In this document: piece after piece, positions 29,201 through 36,775 of the stretch
How positions within the stretch are numbered: the stretch's first letter is position 1
Layout of the letters: the number at the start of each line of letters is the position of its first letter
Assembly (NCBI RefSeq): GCF_014641695.1
Contig: NZ_BMIF01000001.1
Location: forward strand, 310,001 to 374,000
DNA: 64,000 nt
Reading direction: 5' to 3'
From: Nitratireductor aestuarii
Lineage (GTDB): Bacteria > Pseudomonadota > Alphaproteobacteria > Rhizobiales > Rhizobiaceae
Notes under the pieces: model-generated
The model's input: the letters and a program-made list of their open reading frames with translations, nothing else
What the model was told of the DNA's origin: nothing
The model's database searches: none
Made by a program: the position numbers and the translations under genes

Positions 29201-32200
29201 TTCGAGCACGCTGTCGAGACGCTGCATGCCGGTGTCCAGAGCCTCGGCGCGGGCGCTGAGGCCATCCAGCAATTCGCTGCCACGGGCAGTGATGCGCGTG
29301 TCGATTTCGCCGATCCGGCTATCGATCTGGTTTGTGAGGTCGTCGGCGGTCTGACCGAGCGACGAGACCAGCGATGCGCTGCGCGACGTGAACACGTCGT
29401 CCAGAACGCGGGTTGCGTCGTCCACCTGGCTGGTGAGCGCGTTGATGCGGCTGTCCATGATATCTGCCACAACCGAACCAGCGGTCGACAGGTTATCTGC
29501 CAGCTCCTGGGTACGCTCCTGCAGTACACGGGCGGACGTCTCGGTCGTGCTTTCAACGCGCTGGACGAAATCGTCCGCATTGGCGTTGATCGCCTGCAGC
29601 CGCTCGTCGATGAGGCGCGTGACGGCGTGGCCGGAAACCGCGATTCCCTTGGCCATGTGCTCTGCACGCTCCTGCAGGGCGCGCGTGACGGCTTCGGCGG
29701 TATCGCCCAGACGGCTTGCCATCTGGGTCGTCTGCGCGCTGATCGTGGCGATGCGCTCATCAAACTGCGAGGTGACCTGCTGGCCGGAGGCAGCGAGGCG
29801 CTCTGCGATCGCATCCGTGCGCTCGTCCAGTGCGGCGGCAAGCGTATCCGCCGTGGCCGATACGCGGTCGATGATGATGCTGGAGCGCTGGGTAAGGGAG
29901 GAAAGGCCCTGATCCAGTGCGTTGACGATGCCCGACCCGGAGCTGTTCAGACGCTCTGCAATCGCATCGGTCCGCTCGTCGATGGCCGAGGTAAGCGAAT
30001 GCGCCGTTGCCGAAACGCGATCAATGATGAGATCCGACCGCTCGGTGAGGGACGAAAGACCTTTGTCGAGTGCATTGACGAGGCCCGAGCCGGACGCGTT
30101 GAGACGATCTGCAATCGCATCCGTGCGCTGGTCGATCGCGGAGGTGAGCGAATCCGCCGTTGCCGACACGCGATCGATGATGAGATCCGACCGCTCGGCG
30201 AGAGACGAAAGGCTCTTTTCCAGCGCATTGACGACGCCAGAGCCGGTGCTGCTCAAATGCTGTGCGATTGCATCGCTGCGTTCGTCGAGGGCAGCCGTGA
30301 GCGAATTTGCCGTGGACGATACGCGATCGATGATGAGATCGGACCGTTCGGTGAGCGAGGACAGCCCCTGTTCGAGCGCATTGACCACGCCGGATCCGGT
30401 CGCGGACAGACGCTGTTCAACCTGGTGCGTGTGCTGGTCGAGTGCGGCAGCCAGGTCCGTCGTGGAAGCGGCAACGCGGCTGACAAAGCCCTCGGTGCGC
30501 TCGTCGAGCGAGGCCAGGCCGCTTTCGAGGACGCGGGCGACGCCCTTGCCGGATTCGGACAGGCGATCTTCGACGGCCTTGGTGTGCTGGTCGAGCGCTG
30601 TGGTGAGTTCGCCGGTGGAAGCAGCTACGCGGCTGACAAAGCCTTCGGTGCGTTCGTCGATCGAGGCAAGGCCGGATTCCAGAGCGCGGACAACGCCGGT
30701 GCTGGAGTTGGACAGACGATCTTCGACTTCCTTCGTGTGTTGATCGAGCGTCGAGGTGAGTTCCGTCGTGGCCGAGGCTACGCGGCTTGCAAAGCCCGCA
30801 GCACGATCGTCGATGGACGCAAGACCGCTTTCGATCGTGCGAACCACGCCCGTGCCTGCATTGGCAAGACGCTCTTCGGCCTGCTTCGAGCTGTTCTCGA
30901 GGGCTGCCGCGAGTTCGCTGGTCGTGGTGTTGACCCGCTCCATGAAGCCTTCGGTGCGCTGGTCGAGAGTCGCGATTCCGGTTTCGAGCGCGCGGGCAAG
31001 GCCGATGCCGGAAGCGGCAAGCTTCTTCTCGATGGTGCCGGTCCGCTGGTCGAGCGCCGTCGTGACGTTGGCGGCAGCAGAGTCGATGCGGCTGACAAGC
31101 TGCGAAGATTGCTCGTCGAGCGTCGCAAAGCTCTCGCGCAGCAGGTTGGATACGTTTTCGCCAGTTGCAGTGAGACGCTTCTCGACGGCTTCGGTGCGGT
31201 CGTCGAGAACGGCGGCGACAGTGCTGGTCGAGGTCTCGATGCGGCGGACGAAGTTGCTCGTGGTTTCGTCGAACGAGGAGAGACTGGACGAGAGAACGCT
31301 CGCGACGTTGGCGCCGGATTCGGCAAGGCGCTCTTCGATCGCGGTTGCTCTCTGCTCGAGGGCGCTGGCGAGGTTGCCGGTCGATGCGTCGACCTTGCTG
31401 AGGAAGCCTTCCGCACGCTCGTCCATCGCGGCGATGCGGCTGTCGAGCAGCTTGGCAACGGATTCGCCGGACGACAACAGTCCGTCGGCAAGCGACGAGG
31501 TGCGATCCTGGAACGAACGCGACAGATCGCTTGCGGCCGCATCCAGGCGGGCGAGGAACGTATCGGCATTGTCGCCGATGTCCGCGATGCGGGAATCGAG
31601 CAGCTCGGCAAGGTTGCTGCTGGAGGAGGTGAGGCGGGTGAGTAGCTGTTCGCCGCTCTCGTTGATGGTGAGCGCAGCCGCACCGCCTGCCTGGTTGATA
31701 CGCTGGGCGAAGCTTTCCGCGGTGGTGTTGAGTTCTTCGAGACGCCCCTGGATCGAGCCGGAGAGATCCTGCGTCGTGGCGCTGAGGCGTGCCAGCAGAT
31801 GCTCGCCGCTCGAGGAGACGGAACCTGCAATCGAGCCGCTGAAATCTTCGATCTTGCCGAGGAAGCCTGAGACCGTTTCGGAAAGATTGGAGATGCGGCC
31901 GTCGAGCAGCTCGGCGAGGCTCGTGGTCGAGCTTGCCAGGTGGTCGCTGAACGCAGTCGCCTTTCCTTCAAGCGCTGCCTGGATGTTGACGCCGGTCTGA
32001 TTGATCCGGCCGACGATCAGCTCGCCAGACTTGCCAAGCGAAGAATTGAGCTGCTTGGAGGCGGAATCGACGCTGCTGCGGATCTGGTCGCCGGCGGAGT
32101 CGATCTCAACCTTGAGAAGAGCGTGAGCATCGGAGATGGACGCGCGCACGCGCTCGGCATGGCTGATAATGCCTTCACGCTCGCTGCCGAGGCTATCCAC

Positions 32201-33106
32201 CAGCAGGCGAATGCGGGATTCGTTTTCGGTGTAGGCGCGTTCGAGCTCGTTGACCTCCGTCTGAACCAGCGTCTCCAGCTCGATGGCGCGGGCGAGCGTG
32301 CGCTCAATGCCTTCACCCATCGCCTGGACTTCACGGCGGACGGCCTGGCCAACGTTCATGATGCGCTCATGCGCAATATTGTCAGGCTCCAGCAGGCGCT
32401 GGGCCGCTTCGGCCATCTGCTGGCTGGTCGCGCGCATTTCCTGCGCCCGGCGCATCATAACGGCAAATCCCCAGAAGGGGATCACGGGAAGCAGCGATGC
32501 GAGCCAGGTGCCGAAAAGCTGAGGCTTGTTTGCCAGGTCAAGGACGGCGGATGTGTCGAAGAGTTCTGAGCCGAAGAGCCTCTGGCCGACGAAGAGGGTG
32601 CCGCCGACCCAGATGGTGGAGAGAGCTGTCGTCGCCCAATAGATTGTGCGCGGTGCGCGCACTTCACCGGCGCTGCGTCCGCGATCGGTGCGCTGCTGGT
32701 CGTCGTTGGCAGGTGCGAGCAGGGGCTTCGGCGAGGGCGTCGCTGCCGCTGCCTTGCGTTTGGCTACGGGTTCCTTGACCGGGGCGGGGGTCAGGGTCTC
32801 GACGTCCACCTGCTTGGCTTGCGCCATGTCGCTTTCGAAAACCATCGCGAAATCCTCGTCTGCGGTGCGTTTGCCGCCCGCGGCTTTGGGCCCCTGCATG
32901 TCAGATGGATCGTCTGAGGCTTCGCGGCTTTCACGCGCAAGTTCCTCTGCGGCGAGGGAGATCTGGGCCTCCAGGTCCTCGATGGAACTGGAAACGTCGT
33001 CTTCAAGCTCGGCGTCGAGAAGCTCGTCAGTGTCGAGGGTCAGTGCATCCTCGAGCTGATCAAAGGCCTCATCCTGCTGGCTGATTCTTTTTCTGTTTCT
33101 TGCCAT
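26210..33106 (-). CDS. Growth pole ring protein (GPR/RgsE-like giant coiled-coil membrane protein)
   Basis: About 2298 residues from the ATG at 33106 (MARNRKRISQQDEAF, preceded by AGAGGGACG). It is homologous in layout to Agrobacterium GPR and Sinorhizobium RgsE, apolipoprotein-like proteins that form a ring at the growing pole and are needed for polar growth. The acidic N-terminus (1-150) is followed by two membrane helices (about 154-177 and 196-215). Then comes a very long helical region with tandem 51-residue repeats, clearest about residues 870-1110 (SSLTERSDLIIDRVSATA type), and further coiled coil to ~2100. A Pro-rich linker leads to a conserved C-terminal domain (about 2180-2298; AELWDRYRRGERNVFTRRLY). 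No enzyme motif is seen. Confidence 0.85.
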   Translation of the reverse strand: MARNRKRISQQDEAFDQLEDALTLDTDELLDAELEDDVSSSIEDLEAQISLAAEELARESREASDDPSDMQGPKAAGGKRTADEDFAMVFESDMAQAKQVDVETLTPAPVKEPVAKRKAAAATPSPKPLLAPANDDQQRTDRGRSAGEVRAPRTIYWATTALSTIWVGGTLFVGQRLFGSELFDTSAVLDLANKPQLFGTWLASLLPVIPFWGFAVMMRRAQEMRATSQQMAEAAQRLLEPDNIAHERIMNVGQAVRREVQAMGEGIERTLARAIELETLVQTEVNELERAYTENESRIRLLVDSLGSEREGIISHAERVRASISDAHALLKVEIDSAGDQIRSSVDSASKQLNSSLGKSGELIVGRINQTGVNIQAALEGKATAFSDHLASSTTSLAELLDGRISNLSETVSGFLGKIEDFSGSIAGSVSSSGEHLLARLSATTQDLSGSIQGRLEELNTTAESFAQRINQAGGAAALTINESGEQLLTRLTSSSSNLAELLDSRIADIGDNADTFLARLDAAASDLSRSFQDRTSSLADGLLSSGESVAKLLDSRIAAMDERAEGFLSKVDASTGNLASALEQRATAIEERLAESGANVASVLSSSLSSFDETTSNFVRRIETSTSTVAAVLDDRTEAVEKRLTATGENVSNLLRESFATLDEQSSQLVSRIDSAAANVTTALDQRTGTIEKKLAASGIGLARALETGIATLDQRTEGFMERVNTTTSELAAALENSSKQAEERLANAGTGVVRTIESGLASIDDRAAGFASRVASATTELTSTLDQHTKEVEDRLSNSSTGVVRALESGLASIDERTEGFVSRVAASTGELTTALDQHTKAVEDRLSESGKGVARVLESGLASLDERTEGFVSRVAASTTDLAAALDQHTHQVEQRLSATGSGVVNALEQGLSSLTERSDLIIDRVSSTANSLTAALDERSDAIAQHLSSTGSGVVNALEKSLSSLAERSDLIIDRVSATADSLTSAIDQRTDAIADRLNASGSGLVNALDKGLSSLTERSDLIIDRVSATAHSLTSAIDERTDAIAERLNSSGSGIVNALDQGLSSLTQRSSIIIDRVSATADTLAAALDERTDAIAERLAASGQQVTSQFDERIATISAQTTQMASRLGDTAEAVTRALQERAEHMAKGIAVSGHAVTRLIDERLQAINANADDFVQRVESTTETSARVLQERTQELADNLSTAGSVVADIMDSRINALTSQVDDATRVLDDVFTSRSASLVSSLGQTADDLTNQIDSRIGEIDTRITARGSELLDGLSARAEALDTGMQRLDSVLEARARSITESLAARARDVAATFEKGQEEFSQVIESGKDVISHDLAKIVAATGTLLDNKAEDFVRAIEEGHIRLGSRLEQDLERFTAVHSHVEGSVNEQLNAFGETQRRLSQEIDAGLNRFGEMRASVEDRLMEEAERLGSAGVELRAAIDQDIERLEAEKARLADTIRSEIEQVNATFTDQIGAIEERTRTLDGALAVGVDRVRQTLENGAVAAAGALREKMVEATSTLSQEAARMVEVVDQRFAASVDASSVKLGEKVGELDQVLNAAAMRVAERTDEFGQHFNDIDRRIIERVAQAAEAIENRSEAIAQVFTNVDQGIRARTSETASLLNSQVEGFERAFNEMDERIIERARLTTSELDAQAETSFERFSQLEDRVRTTAGAASSALVHATFEAEKHLGETLNRTTALIREGLGETEQQLKATAEQASSMVGEQLARSQTNLISAADTISQTFMAVNEHISSRTGEAVRTLEERTHDLNMVLANRSLEITRILDETARPLVERFEAGGAEFKQAIEEVTERSAERLQQQNSLLISALSDRTADTLHAVERARASITGDVESLLENLSFSSGKLSDLVQSATRNMVEVDEKLAGTAINFAENAKKAAETFSSSADLLNTNSGRLTDFSEHTLSALAGIASRFENHSRILESASQLLDKAQQGMAANIEGRQDALQALADGLVEKSEQISKVISSFDGLLEGMVERTELRSRKSAETMRNAIEEVLENATTRFAGATEEIRRTATEVREELEKTRADVKRGIVELPEEAKQSTTAMRRAITEQISALKELSSIVAKTGRVQETAPDPVPVMPRASTPPLAPATKVMERPAVRPTRSVEAPAAPAQAPSQNGGWIRDLLRSASQDEVLPSPLSAPKPAAPRAEPRIGDALTSLSQEIARSIDAEAAAELWDRYRRGERNVFTRRLYTLKGQQTFDSIQQKYRLDGSFRGAVDQFCRDFERLLADVGREDKDHSVTQTYLASDTGKVYTMLAHASGRLR
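29780..30400 (-). repeat. 153-bp tandem repeats inside the GPR gene
   Basis: Near-identical units with a 153-bp period encode 51-residue repeats. For example, the segment encoding TERSDLIIDRVS recurs near 30023, 30176 and 30329. Copies differ mainly at third codon positions and at a few helix-surface residues. More diverged copies extend on both sides, roughly 29600-31950. Confidence 0.85.
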
Positions 33107-33233
33107 ACGCCGTCCCTCTACCTGGGCCGTACCGAAACGCAACGCGAGCCGGCCCGTATCCATTACGCGACAACTATACCGTACTGTTTGAGAAGTATGT
33201 TGGAAATACGTTTTGCGCTGGCTCTACAAAAGT

Positions 33234-33249
33234 TTAAAGATAAAGTTAA
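33234..33249. promoter_or_regulatory. Possible CtrA-like box between GPR and hpt genes
   Basis: The divergent 170-bp spacer holds TAAA-N7-TTAA (33235-33249), one base off the CtrA consensus TTAA-N7-TTAA, within an AT-rich stretch about 30 bp upstream of the Hpt gene. An overlapping TTAA-N8-TTAA is also present. Assignment is tentative. Confidence 0.3.
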
Positions 33250-33276
33250 CGCGAACGCGTCAGCCACAAAAAAGAG

Positions 33277-33678
33277 ATGCCAGACAAACTCGAACGGTAC
33301 CCAACTGGAGAACGCCTTGTTTCCCAGTCCACCCAACAAGATGAAGCGCAAGGTCCCTTGATAGATCTCGACCATCTTGCTGGACAGACACTGTACGACA
33401 TAGCGCTTCAAAACGAAGTGCTTGCGCTGTTTCATCAACAACTTCTGGAGGCCAGAAGTGCTGTTTTATCGATGAACAGCGACCAGCGGCGCGATTTGGC
33501 GCATCGGCTGGTGGGTGCGGCGCGCGCCGTGGGCGCCTTCTCGCTCGCTCTGACCGTGGAGGCGGTAAGCAACGATCCGCAGGACACGGAGATTCTTGCC
33601 AGGATGCGGGCTCAGATCGACTCGCTCATTCCGCATCTCGTCCATCTCATAACGTCGGAAGAACGTGCAAAAGGTTGA
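33277..33678 (+). CDS. Hpt domain phosphotransfer protein
   Basis: A 133-residue protein made essentially of one histidine phosphotransfer domain. The motif AHRLVGAARAVGAFSLA matches HxLKGxAxxxG, with the phospho-accepting His in DLAHRL. An upstream helix (DIALQNEVLALFHQQLLEAR) fits the four-helix bundle. The N-terminal ~30 residues are polar and probably flexible. It is divergent from the giant polar-growth gene; no kinase or receiver gene is adjacent, so its partner is unknown. Confidence 0.82.
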   Translation: MPDKLERYPTGERLVSQSTQQDEAQGPLIDLDHLAGQTLYDIALQNEVLALFHQQLLEARSAVLSMNSDQRRDLAHRLVGAARAVGAFSLALTVEAVSNDPQDTEILARMRAQIDSLIPHLVHLITSEERAKG

Positions 33679-33772
33679 CTTGGGCGCGTCAGTCGTTATC
33701 TCGGCTGATAATTGATCAACTCATCTCTCGGGAGGCAGCCCATCCGGGCGGCCCCGGCTTCCAGGACTATCG

Positions 33773-34093
33773 ATGACCAAGATTACTTTTATCAGCCCCA
33801 ATGGCGAAGAGTTCGTTGTCGAGGCGGCGAACGGCACCACTGTGATGGAAAACGCGATCCGCAATGACGTGCCGGGGATCGAGGCGGAGTGCGGCGGCGC
33901 TTGTTCCTGCGCGACCTGCCACATCTATGTGGATGATGAGTGGGCGGAAATCGTCGGCTCGCCGGAAGTCATGGAAGAGGACATGCTCGACTTCGCCTAC
34001 GATGTGCGTCCGACCTCGCGCCTTTCCTGCCAGATCCGCGTGCGGGACGAACTCGACGGCCTCGTCGTCCATGTACCCGAGCGCCAGGGCTGA
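33773..34093 (+). CDS. [2Fe-2S] ferredoxin, adrenodoxin type
   Basis: A 106-residue ferredoxin with the cluster ligands in [15 protein letters not shown] (C-x5-C-x2-C) and the fourth Cys in RLSCQIRV. Adrenodoxin-like features are the acidic segment [14 protein letters not shown] and the length. Similar proteins (FdVI/FdxB types) donate electrons to P450s or to Fe-S cluster and dioxygenase systems. No partner reductase or P450 is nearby. Confidence 0.95.
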   Translation: MTKITFISPNGEEFVVEAANGTTVMENAIRNDVPGIEAECGGACSCATCHIYVDDEWAEIVGSPEVMEEDMLDFAYDVRPTSRLSCQIRVRDELDGLVVHVPERQG

Positions 34094-34109
34094 ACCGTAT
34101 CTGTGCTGG

Positions 34110-34403
34110 TCAGGATCTTGCTTGAGGCTTTGAAGAACGCTGCTCTTTGGCCTGCAACTCTTCCTCTAGTTTCCTGAGGGTCTTGTCCAGCGCTGATGCT
34201 GCGTTCTCGCGGCGCACTGCCTCCCGGCAAGCCTTCTTGGTATCGATTTGCATGAGGAGTTTCTCCTCCTTATCATCGAGTGCAGCCAACTTCGCGTAAA
34301 TTGCGTTGACCTTCAAGGCGCGGCGGCGTCCTGTCAGATAGATGAAGGCCGCGGCGCCCGCCAGGAGCGCAACTTCGAGCAGCACCAGTTCATAGCCCAC
34401 CAT
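34110..34403 (-). CDS. Small membrane protein with coiled-coil tail
   Basis: About 97 residues from the ATG at 34403; in-frame ATGs at 34415, 34427 and 34436 are alternatives. It has one N-terminal transmembrane helix (LVLLEVALLAGAAAFIYLTG) and then a charged helical region with heptad character (AALDDKEEKLLMQID; LDKTLRKLEEELQAKEQ). It overlaps the 3' end of the upstream gene, so the pair is co-translated. I recognise no family. Confidence 0.6.
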   Translation of the reverse strand: MVGYELVLLEVALLAGAAAFIYLTGRRRALKVNAIYAKLAALDDKEEKLLMQIDTKKACREAVRRENAASALDKTLRKLEEELQAKEQRSSKPQARS

Positions 34404-34737
34404 TGTGGCCGACATCCTTTCCGCCATAAGCGGCATCGATCTTATACTCGATCCAATAATATATGATCGCTACGAACGCGAAAGCAATCAACCCGATCAG
34501 AACCGTAAGGCCCCAATCCTTTTCTTTCTGGAGGAAGAGCCCGATGATCGGAGTAGCGACGGCGGCTGTAAAGATCGCAGCGGCCATAGCCGTGACATAG
34601 TTGGCCCAGGCTTTGGTCCTTTCCTGCTCCCGTTGAAGCAAGAGTTGGGTGACATGGCGCTGCTTTCTTACCTCCAGCAGCTCTGCCTGATCATCGCGGG
34701 TTGCTGCACTCGATGGTGTTGAAGTCTGGTCGCTCAT
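34390..34737 (-). CDS. Small two-helix membrane protein
   Basis: 115 residues from the ATG at 34737, preceded by GGGGGAGCAGT. A polar N-terminus rich in Ser/Thr and a basic amphipathic helix (VRKQRHVTQLLLQREQERTK) precede two transmembrane helices (YVTAMAAAIFTAAVATPIIG and LTVLIGLIAFAFVAIIYYWI). It ends in a short polar tail, VGHNGGL. It overlaps the next small membrane gene. Base composition here is somewhat lower in GC than the flanking genes, as in acquired DNA. No function known. Confidence 0.65.
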   Translation of the reverse strand: MSDQTSTPSSAATRDDQAELLEVRKQRHVTQLLLQREQERTKAWANYVTAMAAAIFTAAVATPIIGLFLQKEKDWGLTVLIGLIAFAFVAIIYYWIEYKIDAAYGGKDVGHNGGL

Positions 34738-34833
34738 ACTGCTCCCCCATCCCATCCAAGGCATATCTAAGAGAGTAAAGGGGTTCAATACTTCGTATTT
34801 TGCGAGTAGCGGGCCGCCGGCTTCAGCCCATGC

Positions 34834-35448
34834 TCAATACCTCAGCCTGCCGGATTCGATCTGCTCCAGGCGATAGTCGAGCAGGCGCTCCATCCGTCGC
34901 TCGAAATTGATGTACTCGATCCGGTCGAATTCATCCTGTTCGGCATCGTGCTGGATGAGAACGCGATCGGTTGCTGCCTGCACGGCTTCCGCCAGGGCTT
35001 CGCAGGAGCGCGTCCGGGGCAGGGCGCGGATGCGGTCCTCGAGCATCCGCGCATGGTTCTTGGCGATGCCGATGTGGCTTTCCTCATGGCGTTTGATGTC
35101 GCCTGAAAGCGTGTCCCAGATCATTTGAAGGCTGCGTCCGGCCCGTTTGCGGTCTCTCCAGCGGGGGAGGACGACTTCGACGTCGACGCGGACATGCACG
35201 TCATCGATCGAACAGCGGCCGTCGGTTTCGCGGTAGCGCACACGGGAGGTGAACTCCATGGTCGTCGCGCCGGGATGGCGATCACGCGAATTGTCGATCT
35301 GCGGACCTTTGGTGTGAAACTGCCGCTCGATCTCCTCGAGCGACGTTCCGCGCACGGTGTAGTACTTGTAGTTCCGGTTGAGCGACGCAGCGGCGCTCGG
35401 AAGGGTCAGCGCGGGCAGCAACAGTAAGGCAACGACAAAGCGATTCAT
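34834..35448 (-). CDS. DUF922 family secreted putative metalloprotease
   Basis: A 204-residue protein with a signal peptide (residues 1-21, LLLLPALTLPSAAA) and a DUF922-type domain. It contains HEESH, an HExxH zinc motif, in GDIKRHEESHIGIAKNHARML. Two cysteines (DGRCSID and TRSCEAL) could pair in the periplasm. The family is described as predicted Zn-dependent proteases; its substrate is unknown. It diverges from folK. Confidence 0.8.
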   Translation of the reverse strand: MNRFVVALLLLPALTLPSAAASLNRNYKYYTVRGTSLEEIERQFHTKGPQIDNSRDRHPGATTMEFTSRVRYRETDGRCSIDDVHVRVDVEVVLPRWRDRKRAGRSLQMIWDTLSGDIKRHEESHIGIAKNHARMLEDRIRALPRTRSCEALAEAVQAATDRVLIQHDAEQDEFDRIEYINFERRMERLLDYRLEQIESGRLRY

Positions 35449-35588
35449 GACGGCTCCATGCTCGACTTTGCTGCTCGGTCATCGCAAAGGCAAAGTGATC
35501 GCTCCATATAGGCGGAATGGTTTCATCTGACAAAGCGGTCGACCCATAATACTGTAGATTGTGTAAGCGAGGATGTGAGGAGATTGCT

Positions 35589-36116
35589 TTGCCGGAACAA
35601 CAGCCTGACCACCTGTCCACACGCGCCTATCTTGGCCTTGGCGGCAATCTCGGCGATCCCGCTTCCACGATGTCAGCCGCGCTGAAATTGCTGGGTGAGA
35701 ACACGAGCATCTCCGTCGAGGAGGTTTCCTCGCTTTACCGCACCAAACCGTGGGGCAAGGTGGATCAACCCGATTTCCTCAACTGCGTTGCCAGCGTGCG
35801 GACGAGCCTTAGTCCCCATGAACTGCTCGAAACCTGTCTTTCCGTCGAGCATCAGCTGAAGCGCGAACGACGCGAGCGTTGGGGGCCGCGTCTCATCGAC
35901 ATTGATGTATTGGTCTATGGCGAGGAGAAGGTTCAGACAGACGACCTGGAAATCCCGCATCCGCGCATAGCGGAACGCGCCTTCGTGCTCGTCCCGCTTC
36001 TGGAAATAGCGCCGGAGATTACGGTCGATGGGAAGCGCGGCGCAGAACTTCTGGCCGCAATCGGTACCGATGGCGTGGAGAAAGTTGTAACCGCCGGACC
36101 TTGGTACCTGAGCTAG
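35589..36116 (+). CDS. folK: 2-amino-4-hydroxy-6-hydroxymethyldihydropteridine pyrophosphokinase
   Basis: Transfers pyrophosphate from ATP to the pterin, the step before dihydropteroate synthesis in folate biosynthesis. 175 residues from a TTG at 35589 placed about 8 nt after TGAGGAGA; an earlier TTG at 35559 lies upstream of that ribosome site. HPPK motifs: YLGLGGNLGDP, VSSLYRTKPWG, DQPDFLNCVASV and RRERWGPRLIDIDVLVYG with the Mg-binding aspartates. folP and folB are not in the window. Confidence 0.95.
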   Translation: MPEQQPDHLSTRAYLGLGGNLGDPASTMSAALKLLGENTSISVEEVSSLYRTKPWGKVDQPDFLNCVASVRTSLSPHELLETCLSVEHQLKRERRERWGPRLIDIDVLVYGEEKVQTDDLEIPHPRIAERAFVLVPLLEIAPEITVDGKRGAELLAAIGTDGVEKVVTAGPWYLS

Positions 36117-36117
36117 C

Positions 36118-36636
36118 TTACTGGCTGGCGAGCTTGGGATTGACCTTCTTGAGCGTCATGCCGATGACGGGCACGAGCTCGTCTTCGACCTGAACAGAGA
36201 TCGTGACGTTCATCTTGTCCTGGCTCACCATGTGAGCGCTCATGGCGCCGGAGAGCTTGTTGCGCAGGATCTTGAACACGGCCTTGTTGTTGCGGACGCT
36301 GCCGCCCACCACATCGAGGCCCTGACCGGCCGCGCCGTCGAGGAACGAACCCACATAGGTCTTGCCCGAGCGCTGCACCTTCGCCGACATCTCCTGGGTG
36401 AGCATGCCCACGCGGCAGCCGCCGTCGAGCGACATGCCGACCTTGCCATCCGGGTTTTCGCCCGCGAAGTTGCAGATAAACTTCGTGCCCTTGTACTTGC
36501 CGGCCACGATCTCGCCGGGGCCTGTCCATTGACCGGACACCTGGCGGAAGAATTTCTCATCCGACGATGCAGCCAACGACGCTGATCCGAGGACCATGAA
36601 AGCAGACAGGGAGATAACGGCTACGTTTCGGAACAT
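36118..36636 (-). CDS. Secreted hypothetical protein
   Basis: 172 residues from the ATG at 36636 (MFRNVAVISLSAFMVLGSAS), where the signal peptide starts; the open frame extends to 36714 without a good ribosome site. The mature part looks beta-rich (GQWTGPGEIVAGKYKGTKFIC, GKTYVGSFLDGA) with two Cys that could pair. It ends 1 bp from the convergent folK stop. Similar proteins are conserved in Rhizobiales without known function, from general memory. Confidence 0.75.
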   Translation of the reverse strand: MFRNVAVISLSAFMVLGSASLAASSDEKFFRQVSGQWTGPGEIVAGKYKGTKFICNFAGENPDGKVGMSLDGGCRVGMLTQEMSAKVQRSGKTYVGSFLDGAAGQGLDVVGGSVRNNKAVFKILRNKLSGAMSAHMVSQDKMNVTISVQVEDELVPVIGMTLKKVNPKLASQ

Positions 36637-36688
36637 GGGATACGACCTGACAGGCTGGAGCCAACCGCTATAGAATGAAGTGTTTTGG

Positions 36689-36727
36689 TTAACAGATTCT
36701 AAGCGCGACATCATCGTAATCTGTTAA
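36689..36727. promoter_or_regulatory. Long-spaced inverted repeat upstream of the 172-aa secreted protein gene
   Basis: TTAACAGATT (36689-36698) and AATCTGTTAA (36718-36727) are perfect 10-bp arms separated by 19 bp, centred about 72 bp upstream of the ATG at 36636. The arm centres lie 29 bp apart, close to three helical turns, which would suit two regulator dimers or a looped dimer. Confidence 0.45.
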
Positions 36728-36775
36728 GCATAACAATGTGGGATTTCGCCGCCCAAGGCAATCCGTACATTGTTG

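Noticed and set aside
28007-31645. 1212-codon open frame on the plus strand opposite the GPR gene
   Set aside because: It is an antisense shadow caused by the biased codon use and 51-codon periodicity of the minus-strand gene. The minus frame has the membrane helices and the conserved C-terminal domain.
33234-33249. Exact CtrA site
   Set aside because: The TTAA pair is separated by 8, not 7, bases; only a one-mismatch TAAA-N7-TTAA is present, so it was kept as tentative, not as a firm site.
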